Assembly (NCBI GenBank): GCA_024704765.1 | Contig: JAKMXF010000022.1 | Coordinates: 372,001 to 436,000 of the forward strand | Direction: 5' to 3' | DNA length: 64,000 bases | Origin: Oopsacas minuta | Lineage: Eukaryota > Porifera > Hexactinellida > Lyssacinosida > Leucopsacidae | Position numbers and translations under genes: made by a program | The notes under the pieces: generated by a model | What the model saw: the letters and a program-made list of their open reading frames with translations, nothing else | What the model was told of the DNA's origin: nothing | Database searches by the model: none | Shown: positions 1-10,100 of the stretch, one piece after another | Layout: every line of letters begins with the position of its first letter | Numbering within the stretch: the stretch's first letter is position 1

Positions 1-2285
1 AAAACAAAGCATAAGCAGATAGAATATGCCACACGTCATGTGTGTCGTAGAATCCCCATAACACACAGTCTCTGTTCATTTCTTTAGATACTACAGTACC
101 CAAGGACCAATTAGTTACTGGATGTGAGTAAACACTGAATGCTATAATCCAAATAGCACAGCTTAATATCCCAATTGAGATTGTTACTACTAACACACCA
201 GTGTTATATCTGTATTCCCTTTTGATTACTTTCATTAGCCAGTAATAGCAGAGATAGAAAAAGAAGTTTCCAACAAATATTCCTAGAAGTATAGTCACCA
301 TTTCCAGCTTGGGTATGAATATGAGACAGCAGGCGCCACACAAGTTAATACCCAAAACAAAGCATATGTGTATAACGCGATGTTTGTTGTGATTAGGCCA
401 GAATACACGATACACTGATTGTCTCCGTGTAAACACGTCATGTATCGTGAATATTATAAGAGAAGCATTTCCGAGATAATATAGGTTTATTAGTAGCGTT
501 AGTGTGATTAGAAATACGAATAAAATGTATATAGTCCGTATACAGTAGAGGAATGATGAAGATTCGAATGCATCTAATAACGATAGACAAGTAAATATTC
601 CTAGTAGGAGAATGAATGTGTGAGAGGATAGGTTTGAGCCTGCATGTCTGTAAGTGTAGAGTTGTAGGATAATTAGCAATAAACTCACAAACATGAATAG
701 GGTGTCATATTTATAGTTACCCGCGTTAGGACAGGCGTGATACAATGCACTCATAAATCCCTCTGTTATCATACTACATCCCATGGCTAGTTCTAGTCCT
801 ATGTATTTGTCAACCCCTCTCTTTGCTGGAAGGTTATCTCTGCTATAGCGAGCAGCAACGATTAACATAAACAATACCCCGAGTATGACAAATCCACTAT
901 TGCTCCATACATTGTTAAACGCGTACAAATTGCCCAGACGTGAAGCACATCTTGCATTGTAGAAACAGAAATCTAGATCTCCTTGTTGTAGAGCTATTTG
1001 TTGTTTCAGGAACGTGCTCTGTAATGCTGGTATACAGAAGAACAAGCAAATAGAGCATAAACCCCAAACAAAACGCATATACTTCTTATCCAAATAATTA
1101 TTAGAAGGATCAGTCAAACTTTGTTTAGTTTCTAAATTCCAACTTAATTCTGAAAATAATTCCTGATAAGTTCTCTTCTTTTCTTCGAATTCTTCTCTGT
1201 CTTTCCGAGATAATAGATCAGAACATTCTTCACAGCTTTCTGTGGCAAAGAAGATTAATACAAATCTTGGATTCTTCGAATGCATAAATTTCTCAAATAT
1301 GAAAATTAAGAAGAACACTAGATACATCGGAGCGAATAAACAAGGAAATAAACAAATTTTCACCCAAAAATTATTCTCAAATTTGTTTTCATTTTCTTTC
1401 AAAACAGTAACATTCAATTTAATATGTGTATTTTGATTCTCCGAGCTTGACTGAATATTACAGATTTTTGGATTCACGAGCTTCAAAACTAGGAAGAACT
1501 CATTACTCCCGTTCCATTCATTCAATGGTATATATGCAAACTTCCTCATAAGAAAATGCTCAGTATTTTCAGCTAGCTGAGAACCAGGTACAGGTGGATA
1601 ACTATCATGATGTATCTCTCCTCTAATACAATAAATATCTTCTAAGTATATCTTAATATTGAGATGAGAATGGTTATTAGTTTGATAATCATCTTTGCTA
1701 CGAAGAATATTGTTGATAGAAGAATAGTATAATAGTAGAGGAGAGGAATAAGCTAACGTCAAAGGAGGGGTCGAAACACCATCTTGTAAGAATAAGTAAT
1801 CTACAGAAAAGTAATTGAAAGAATTAAATATTATACACGTAAATATTTCTAATTATATACTTACCTATACTTGAAAATATAATTTGATACATAATATAAT
1901 TAACAGAGTGTGTAATTAAGACAACATCCACCTCTTCAGTATGATTATTCTCTAATTTACTACAACAAATAGTATATTTTACAGAATAGTGTAATCTCTC
2001 GTCTTCTGTATAAGGCAGTGCTAATGACACAGTACGAACTCCATACAATATTAATACGAACAGAGGCATATTCTCACTGGTTGTATTATCGATCTTTATT
2101 AATAATTGTATCGTATCTTTCCGCGATAAGTTCAATTTGTAATTAGTTATGTAACTTTCGTGGAGAATCGACTTGTACAATGTATCTAGCCTGACTTCTA
2201 CATATTTCCTGTTATCTTGATTGCAATAACACAAACTGAATGTAGAAATAATTATTAGAATTGGAAAGACTACATTAGTCGCCAT
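1..2285 (-). CDS. SID-1 transmembrane family (SIDT) protein, 3' end beyond the window
   Basis: The family comprises multi-pass membrane proteins linked to dsRNA uptake or transport and, in vertebrates, to lysosomal lipid and RNA handling. Exon 1 (2285-1865) starts at an ATG followed by a hydrophobic signal peptide and an extracellular domain with N-glycosylation sites. A 64-bp intron (1801-1864, donor gtaagt) joins in frame to a long exon (1800 to the window edge). That exon encodes the rest of the ectodomain, then many membrane segments. Family signatures seen are CFYNARCA, AFNNVWSNSGFVILG, a YIGLELAMGCSM segment, SALYHACPN and, at the edge, RDCVLWGFYDTHDVWHILSA, which is the SIDT C-terminus. 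The Ser, the His of SALYH, a following Asp (YDTLF) and the HxxxH pair correspond to the predicted metal site of the CREST superfamily. About 740 residues are visible; perhaps 20 are missing. The frame is open throughout. Confidence 0.9.
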
Positions 2286-3289
2286 ATTTCAAGCTTCCTG
2301 CCAAGCCTCAATTTAATATATACTGGAGTTCACACTATTTGTATATATAGCTATTACAGTCATGAAACCTTTGTCCACATGCTATGAGCTCATTTATTCA
2401 GCAAGCATTATGTAGAACACGAATCCGTTGGAAGGAAGTTGTTCACCCCGTTACCAATGTTAGTATTTCGGTTGATAACCTGGATTAATCACTAACATAT
2501 TAGTTTGTAATGATTCTTATTGTATATGTATAGCTTATAACAGTGGACGCTGGAACGTTTGTATTGACGATATTAATCTGTCACTTCATCACTACAAAGA
2601 AGATTGGAAGAGATGTCGTGAATTCTGTTCAGCTGTCCCTGTCTCTAAAGCAAGTGCTGCGGTCAGTTTACACTTAATTCATCTCTTAATAGGGCGGGGT
2701 TCGGGAATTAACGATTTGCCTAGTTGTTTTTTCAGGCTTAAGAGTACTTTCTCTAGTAGTAAGTTAGCGGTATTAGCAAGGTAAATGTGTGCAAAATTTG
2801 AATGAGCTAATGTCTTATAAAATATACTCAATATTAATTAATAATATGTAACTTGTTATTCGATAAGTTATATACTATTAGAATTACGTAAAGAAATCGG
2901 ATCTGTTGTTTTGGAGGTTTAGGTAGATCTTACAAATAGACAATTTAATTAGAAATTTACATTTGGATTATGAGTTCATCCTCTCGTGTTGTTATGTAAT
3001 TTTTATACAAACTAATCTGACAGAGAGATGGTTAGGTTATAATGGTATACACGTAATTAATATTAGAAACTTTTAATATAAATGGCGGAAATCCAGTTCA
3101 TAGAAAACTCGCTAATGAAACCCGTTTAGCTCAAATTACTTTATTCCAAGGGAAACCTGTATGACAATGCGTGCAGCGTATATCCGATAATATACTTGAA
3201 TTAATTTCCTTCACACAAAATGGACGAGATTTCCATATAAGGTACAGTTATAGTTGTACATGTACGTGATATCTTATCATTTTTAATTA
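2286..3289. other. Intergenic stretch with one exon-like block
   Basis: About 1 kb between the divergent SIDT gene and the next + strand gene. It should hold the SIDT promoter. Around 2541-2660 the + strand has an acceptor-like cag, higher GC and two overlapping open frames, ending near a weak donor (gcggtcagt). One frame reads SGRWNVCIDDINLSL and the other GTFVLTILICHFITTKK. Neither was recognised and no partner exon was found. The rest is AT-rich with nothing supportable. Confidence 0.3.
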
Positions 3290-3937
3290 GTGATGAAACT
3301 ATCCTTCAATTTTTGTATAATTTCACTCTCTCTCCTTTACAATGCATTCTGCTGGACTGACAAATCTCCTCCTATGCTAAGTACTCATTTCAGTGCGAGA
3401 ATGCGACCCAGCAAGATTTTTGAAAATACTAATGCCGCTGGGCTTAGCTCTTTAATTTTCATGAACTTAACTAAATACGATACCAATGATGACCTCATGA
3501 TATCAGAAATCGACTCTATCCCTTCCAATGAATCACATATCCTATACCAGTCCTACATGAATGGAAGAGAAAAGAAGGCTTATTTCATATATGAAGGAGA
3601 ATGTTATACTGAAAACATTGATGACATTTCACCTGGATTCTATATAGTGCCCAGCTTCATATCATTAATCTTTATTAACTTTTTCAATGAAGTTACCCCT
3701 ACACTCACTCATACCCTCAAAGAGTGTACATACCATAAATCAGTAGATTGTGAAGGTTGGACTGCCGTCGATACAGATGGTTCTAAGGATAATATTACCG
3801 TATTCATACATGGATCTACAATCTTGCATTATTATATAGGGCTTTCTTCTGGCGAACCTGCCATATTCGATGATTTTAAAATATGCAAACAGACAATTGA
3901 TAAATTTGAACCTCCAAAAGCTGCTAATTGCGACTGA
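3290..3937 (+). CDS. Small secreted cysteine-containing protein, unrecognised
   Basis: A 215-residue open frame. The N-terminus MMKLSFNFCIISLSLLYNAF is a good signal peptide, with likely cleavage just before or after CW. The mature part has several N-x-S/T sites and six cysteines (ECYT, KECTYH, VDCEGW, KICKQ, ANCD among them), so it is probably secreted or lumenal. The start PPMLSTHFSARM, the segment CYTENI...FYIVPS and the final FDDFKICKQ...ANCD loosely recall metazoan LolA-like lipid-binding domains. That is only an impression from motif spacing. The frame ends at a stop with no obvious donor before it, so it may be single-exon. A second exon-bearing stretch follows at 4072. Confidence 0.55.
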   Translation: MMKLSFNFCIISLSLLYNAFCWTDKSPPMLSTHFSARMRPSKIFENTNAAGLSSLIFMNLTKYDTNDDLMISEIDSIPSNESHILYQSYMNGREKKAYFIYEGECYTENIDDISPGFYIVPSFISLIFINFFNEVTPTLTHTLKECTYHKSVDCEGWTAVDTDGSKDNITVFIHGSTILHYYIGLSSGEPAIFDDFKICKQTIDKFEPPKAANCD

Positions 3938-4071
3938 TAGTATCTCTAATTAATTGAATTTATGTACGTATACGTATAGAATTAGAATATCTTTAACGTA
4001 TACAAGTATATATTATTACGGTGGAATTGTGAATACCCAATAGAAAATGTTCGAGGTTTGTATCCTTACAG

Positions 4072-4528
4072 GTTTCTGGCTACACTGGCATTCACTTAGC
4101 ACAGCTGCAAGGACTGATATTGCAATGCAAAGCAGAATGTTTGGATAAAATAGAAACAGTAGAGGGTGTAAATATTAAGAATCTATTAGGAACACTGCTT
4201 GGGTATATCCAGTACTGTTATTTTAGAAGTAAGTATGACGTAGTTGATTATTTTGAGCTGAAAGATTTCATTATACATTCTGTTCTATAAAGATGATCAA
4301 ATTGAAGAAGGCTATATAGCAGCTATAACTTGGAGAGCTTTGGATTTCTCAGATCATAATGCTGAATCAGCTGTAGATTATTATCTCACGGAAACAGACA
4401 TCCTGCCTATGAAATTTATCCCAATAGAGGTGAGATTCCGTGTGAGAATTTATGCTAATTTTTCCGGGGCTATGTATAATTTTATCTTACCTTCTATAGG
4501 AGTATATGAAGATGAAGGAATTGAGTGA
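4072..4528 (+). CDS. Two-exon fragment of an unrecognised gene
   Basis: An acceptor (ttacag) before 4072 opens a frame that runs to a gtaagt donor at about 4228. After an intron of about 65 bp (acceptor near 4291) the frame continues as NDQIEEGYIAAITWRALDF and ends at the stop at 4526-4528. The joined piece has about 130 residues with no membrane segment. The first exon is missing: no signal-peptide exon was found between 3937 and 4072, and the preceding gene ends in a stop. The piece could be the 3' part of a separate gene, an alternative 3' end of the 3290 gene, or a decayed copy. Function unknown. Confidence 0.35.
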
Positions 4529-4852
4529 AATAGAAGCTAGACTATTGACCTATTATCTAACTAAAGAATTTCAGAAGAAACAGGGAAAAAGAGGGGATTA
4601 TACTCGCGATTTAAATCATCTTAAGACAGTATCTCAAGGGAGAGTCAGAGATGAGTTTTAATTAGTTGACTTGTTTATCTGTATAAATTGGTAATAAGAT
4701 ATTCTGATATTAACTACAGCTCTGTCAGTACTTTTCTTTAAACAACCAGGCCACCTGATTGTCTGGTTAATATGTGTATAGAATTAAGTATATAAGTTGG
4801 CAATCTTAACATTTAATATTTTGAATATATTTAACTAAATAGCAATAATAAA

Positions 4853-4984
4853 ATGGGTGAGACTATTCATACTGTTCTAGTGAGGGATGAGAGACCTGCT
4901 CATTTGTTACATTGTATCATAACCTTATTCTGTCCTTGGTGGATATTCGTGTGGATACTAATGTGCTGTTGTTATGGATGTTAA
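4853..4984 (+). CDS. Membrane microprotein, tandem copy 1 (43 aa)
   Basis: A short intact frame of 43 residues. It has a polar N-terminus (MGETIHTVLVRDERPAH), one hydrophobic segment of about 20 residues rich in Trp, Cys and Pro (CIITLFCPWWIFVWILM), and a cysteine-rich tail CCCYGC at the stop. The layout suggests a single-pass or hairpin membrane microprotein whose tail cysteines could be lipid-modified or bind metal. Two related copies follow at 5795 and 6191, and conservation of the protein rather than the flanks is the main evidence that it is real. The RPxHLLH motif before the hydrophobic stretch recalls other small HLLHxxLT membrane modules and, more distantly, BRI3-type proteins. No firm family assignment. 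Confidence 0.6.
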   Translation: MGETIHTVLVRDERPAHLLHCIITLFCPWWIFVWILMCCCYGC

Positions 4985-5794
4985 GAAGTTATTCTAGTTA
5001 GAGAAGACTAGCCTTTCCTCTAAACATGAATATTAGTGTGTTGTGATATGTATATCTCATATTATTTGTATTTACATCAGTATTTTATTCATTATATCCA
5101 AACTATTCTTTCAATATACTAGTATACGAGCCTTTGGCTCGTCGCTTCGCGATGAACTCGGCTCATTGCGCCTCGGGTTATTCAACGGACAAACAAACAG
5201 ATAAACAACAATTGATATTTAATAATATTGATGTTGTTTACAATATTCAGATTCAGCATACTCGATTACCCCAATATAGCCGTTGAAAGTATAATTCTAT
5301 TTCAATTTTGAAATGTTTTTTTTATATTCATAAAAACAACAATAAATTTACATATGAGAAACTTGAAAATCGAAATTCTGATTCAACGTACTTAGTTACC
5401 ACTGAATTGCCGTTTGGAGCAAGGCTGTACGTATATTTTGAGATTTGGCTAATTGTTTACTTTATATTCATAAAAACAACAATAAATTTACATATGATTA
5501 ATCCAAAAGTGCGATCATCGGAGTCACTAAAAATGTTCGACATATTTAGTGCAGTTTCATTGAATAAGCAACAATTGAGATTTAATAATATAGATTATTC
5601 ATTAAATATTTGTATTTTCAATAACATACTTTGTCCATGGCTGACAAGTTTAGAGTTAAAAAATATATATAATAAACTACCTAATAAGAACATTATTCTA
5701 GTCCCGAGAATATTCTAAGGTTGATGTGTTAACGACCAAAGTTAGTATTTACCAATTTTAATATACAACATATGTACTCAATTAACAATATAAG
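4985..5794. other. Spacer between microprotein copies, largely repeat-derived
   Basis: About 0.8 kb. Most of it (about 5128-5600) matches a second copy of an interspersed repeat at about 46846-47475. A 136-codon open frame at 5308-5718 lies inside this repeat and is not considered a gene. Confidence 0.6.
5128..5600. repeat. Interspersed repeat, copy A
   Basis: It begins with a block (ctcgtcgcttcgcgatgaac, then gcattgcgcctcg) that recurs at 46850-46892. It also contains an acggacaaacaaaca block and a roughly 37-bp motif (tttatattcataaaaacaac...) present twice, at 5321 and 5461. All of these recur at 46.85-47.47 kb with the same general order. The internal doublets are about 140 bp apart in both copies. 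No open reading frame for a transposase is visible, so this is likely a non-autonomous element. Its ends are not defined. Confidence 0.7.
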
Positions 5795-5919
5795 ATGGGA
5801 GAAAGAACTACATTGTGAGGGATGAGAGGCCTAATCATCTGTTACACTGTTTAATTACAGTATTCTGCCCATGGTGGGTGTTTGTATGGCTACTGGTGTG
5901 TTGTTGTTATGGTTGTTAA
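5795..5919 (+). pseudogene. Membrane microprotein, tandem copy 2, frame broken near the start
   Basis: It is homologous to the copies at 4853 and 6191. It starts ATGGGAGAA like them, but the N-terminal part is 7 nt shorter than copy 1, so the ATG frame hits tga after seven codons. Downstream, the other frame still reads RDERPNHLLHCLIT and then a Trp-rich hydrophobic stretch ending in CCCYGC and taa, with only conservative changes. Either this is a young pseudogene, or the conserved part is reached from another first exon (an ag just before ggatgag could be an acceptor). The intact coding sense of the second part is notable. Confidence 0.55.
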
Positions 5920-6190
5920 CTGTTTCTCACAAGTATAAAAGCTCTCTTTAGTTGTTAATTATTTTTATATGACATATATGTGATGTGGAAATAATTATTA
6001 TATTAAACGATAATATTTAAGTATTACCTTTAACTTAATTTTAATAATCTCAGATTATACATATATTGATATATTGTCATTCTAATAAATACAACAATCT
6101 GTGATTTATTAATGATAACTAACTCAATAATTAATATTCCCTTATTCTATGAGCCAACAGTAAATCCCAGCATACAGCTATAATTGTCAG

Positions 6191-6334
6191 ATGGGAGAGA
6201 CAATTAGTGCACAAGTTAAAACTGTCCTACTCAGAGATGGTAGACCAAATCACCTGGTACACTGCTTGATCACACTATTCTGCCCTATTTGGGTATTCGT
6301 GTGGCTCTGTCTTTGCTGTTGTTATGGTTGTTAA
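6191..6334 (+). CDS. Membrane microprotein, tandem copy 3 (47 aa)
   Basis: An intact frame of 47 residues. It begins MGETISAQVKTVLLRDGRPN, followed by HLVHCLITLFCP, a Trp/Val-rich hydrophobic stretch and the same CCCYGC tail as copy 1. Relative to copy 1 it has a four-residue insertion after MGETI and many synonymous changes (for example ggatgt against ggttgt for the final GC), which points to selection on the protein. The single hydrophobic segment is flanked by an RPNHLVH motif. Function unknown; membrane association is inferred from composition only. Confidence 0.6.
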   Translation: MGETISAQVKTVLLRDGRPNHLVHCLITLFCPIWVFVWLCLCCCYGC

Positions 6335-7151
6335 TTAATACTGCAGTTACTTCACTATTTTAGTTACTAATTGGTTTGATTTATATCATAGATATGGTGT
6401 CATTTTGTAATAATATTGGTTATATTTTTATATTATTTTGGATGTATAATTAAAATTGATATTTCTTTACTAATGATAACTCCAGTAGAGTGTCACTACA
6501 GGAGACTTCTGATCTGTGGTTTCTTCTTAACGATAATACACTGTATATACTTATACAGGGATTGTCTACAATTCTACATATATCAACCTTACCTGTTCAT
6601 AACGGCCACTTGGTTCCAGTCCTTTTGGAGACCGTAACTTGTCATATAGATAAATTCTAACGTAATATACTCGTAATAACATTCATATCCTAGCGATTTC
6701 GTTCAACGGCTAGTTTTAAGGGTAATGGATTCTGAAATGGACCTCAAGAAGCAGGGCAGCTAAACGATCTCGACGCCCATCGAGCGGCGCCTAGGGAACG
6801 TCCTCCGGTTTCCCTCAGCGACGCCCCTGTCAAGGACGACTGACCTGTCCAACCAAAACATCTAAGGTACTACAGCTGTACAAACAGTGTATGTATATTA
6901 ATGGACTCATAAAAATAAGTATTCTATAAGTAAACTAGTAAGAATACACCAAAGACAATAATATACTAGGAGACAGGAAGTCTAGTACCATTCATGTGTT
7001 TAGTAATAATAATAATAATAATGTTATATTTATACCATAATAAGATAATTACTAGCACTTATGATTAGAAATTAGAGTAAATGTGCCTTCACAGATCAAC
7101 TAAACTGCACCAGACATCAGTTTCCTATGTCTTTATATGCTTGCGTGTTAC
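6335..7151. other. Intergenic stretch with a GC-rich block and a short microsatellite
   Basis: AT-rich except for about 6740-6850, which contains gatctcgacgcccatcgagc, ggcgcctaggg and ctcagcgacgcccctgtc, far richer in GC than anything nearby. No protein frame or known RNA was recognised in the block. A (taa)n run lies at 7003-7022. A 73-codon frame at 6416-6637 looks like chance. Confidence 0.5.
7003..7022. repeat. (taa)n microsatellite
   Basis: About seven trinucleotide units in the gap before the PP2A-A 3' end. Confidence 0.7.
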
Positions 7152-10100
7152 CTATTCAAAAGCTATATACAAGGGAAAGATAGGATATAAAATAATTCTA
7201 AAATATGAATACATTTATACTTACCCTGTAGAGCTTCAATCGCGAAGAACCTGACATCAGGATCTGTATCTGTTTTCATAATTTCCAAACACGGCAGTAC
7301 TTTACTCTTTATTAATCTAATACACAAAATATATAATTACTAGTAGCAATAGCTGGACATTCGTGAAATTTGAACTTACGATTGTTCTAATTTCGGCTTC
7401 ATTTTTATTAGTGTTTTGGATGTATTGAAACGTACATTAGCAACATTGTCAGTAGCCAAATCAACCACAATAGGAAGGAATGTGTTATTTACACACTCAG
7501 GAGTACAAACCAGGCATAAGTGCTATAAGGAAAAATATTTAATCAAATTACATTTTAGAAAATGAATATATAATATCGCTAATAATTATGAATATCTTAC
7601 GTTAAATGCGAATAATGTAGTCATTCTGTGTAGATAGTTAGTGTCTTTCACGAGGGCGATCACTTGAGGTAAAAGAGTTTCCTAGCACAATGAGATAAGA
7701 ATCATAAGATTAATACTAGACAATAATATATTAGATTACTACCTCTCCCCATTTGGGACTGAATTTCTCGACTAGCTTTTTGAGATTCTCAATACCAGCT
7801 TCGCGAATGGAGTAAACTAGAAATATTTAACAAATCATAAAGAGACAATTAACTGATAATAAAACTCGCAATTATAAAACTTACCATTATCAATAAGCCA
7901 ACTCAAACAGAGAGCTGATAATTTCTCTCTAAATACTTCAATTCCCTAGAAATATTTCGTATTAACCTAATACGACCGGGAAAATGTGTGATTTTACGAC
8001 GTCGAAAAGGTGCTAAAATCTCAAAAGTGATGTTCCTTTTCGTTATAAATGTAACACTTCGGCCGTAATTGGTTAATCTCTTCGTAAGATATGCATTTAG
8101 AAAACTAAATAGTATAGAACTTACCAATTGTTCAGCTAATAGTGGCATATACTCTATGATAGCCATTCTTACTCGCCATTTGGAGTCATTTGCAAGTTCA
8201 ACAATAGCAGGTAAGAGAGATTGAGATAGTTGTGTTATCCCAATAACTGAAATAGTAAAATAAATAAATAATAATTAAATAAAATGTATAGAAGTTATTT
8301 ACCTTTATTGACGTGTTCTAGACTTGATATTATATTCAATCGAACTTCAGGGCACTAAGTCAAATAAAAATTTTAAAGTAAAGAATTGCTTTACTCTAAA
8401 TTTATCTATAATTACCTCATCCTTCAAAAGTGCAAGATAAATTTCTAATAGATGTTCAATCGTCCTGTAATAGGATAGATTATAAATAGTATAAACAAAT
8501 TAATTAAAAATAGAAGAATATATATATAACTCACTGATCTTTTCCTACAAGAGGAGATAGTCCCATTATAACTGATGCCAGAGCTGTTTTAACGTGTTGA
8601 TTCGCATCTTTAGCCAACGACTAATAAAAATTATTAAATGCGTATTTTGTTAAACATTGTAAACATCTAATGTTAGGAATTTACATAAAGCAACATGTCA
8701 ACAGCAAAGTTAATCATAGTTGGTCCTTGCAAATCTGGAAAGACCTACTTTGCCAATTTTCTTGCTTCCTCGACAACTGCCTCTTCAGGCGAGTACTATC
8801 CCACGAAAGGAGTTCGTATTCTAGAATTTTCTTCTGCTACAAATCTCCCACAGACTGGAAAGCCTGTGGACTGTGAGATAGAGCTTTGGGACTGCAGTGG
8901 AGACAGAACATACGAAGCCTGCTGGCCTGCGATAACGAACGGAGCTCAAGGTGTGCTGCTCTTATACAACCAAGATCAGTTCGAAGCATATGAAGTGGAA
9001 TCTTTCTACAAAGATTTTGTGGGAAAGATTGGCTTGAAAGAATATCAGTGTCTCCTTATAGCGAACAAGAAGTCTAGCGTACAAGGAAGAACTATACCCT
9101 CTCCTATCCCCAATGTTAAGCAGATCCATACTGATTTAGGACAGGATCCTGATTATGTGAGAACAGAGTTTAACGAGTTTCTAGGTAGGATATTCTCTGG
9201 AATTAAGAATGTACAGGACCAGGAAGAACTAGGGATTGTAGGAAATACTCAGTGAGGAACGTGGATAAAACTTTACATAAAACCAGTGTCTATTATAAGA
9301 GCAACAAAATCACTTATTTGTTAAGCTAATTCCATACAAATTGATATACTTGCTATGCTGCCCTGATACTAGCTCTTTTCTTGCTATCTCTACATATTAC
9401 TAGCTATATATGTATAAGGTTGTAAAGGATTTCCTTTTACCTTTGAATTATTATTCGATTAAATAAACGCTTTTATAGTATTTCTTAGTCATTTAATACT
9501 GTAAATCTTTGTCCTAATTCCGCATTCTAAATTGCTAGAGAATACAAAGTTAGACAGCTGGTAGTACCTGAAGCTATACACACAAATGACTCCAGAAGCC
9601 CAAAGGTTTTCTCATTTTTTGAAGAATGGCTAGTTAACTACCTGAAATTCACATATACGGATTCAGATAACGTATATTGTATATTTAAAGAGCCAACTTG
9701 GAACTGAGGTCATTATTTATCAATGAAATTCAATTCATTCATTGCCAAAAAATGTAAACTCAGATTTTGTATAAAAATTTTTGTGAGTTTGGTTTTTATT
9801 ATATTTTTGTTTCTGATATACAAATCAAGATATTCAGGTGAAGACTTAGGAGAAAAACCAATATTTAGACGCACTTTAAAGAGAGTGCTAAAAAGAGAAG
9901 GCATTAGCTATCATATGTTTGGAAATGAAAGTGATATTGAGGTAGTTAGGCAATTGTGGGGTAAACTTAATGATTCACAAATTCAATACTATATTCCTGA
10001 GTCAAGAAACATAATGGATAAAGCCAATGTAAAATCAAATAATCGAAAGATTTATTATGAGGGAAGAAACATAACAAATATTCTTCATAATTACAAAATA

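Noticed and set aside
5308-5718. 136-codon open frame
   Set aside because: It lies in the interspersed repeat shared with 46.8-47.5 kb. The related copy does not keep the frame open, and the composition is not protein-like.
6416-6637. 73-codon hydrophobic open frame
   Set aside because: AT-rich sequence gives chance hydrophobic frames; no homologue, no repeat of it in the window and no splice partner.
6740-6855. GC-rich block as an rRNA, 5S or tRNA-derived gene
   Set aside because: Some words resemble rRNA segments, but no continuous match to conserved cores could be made, and no A/B box pair is visible.
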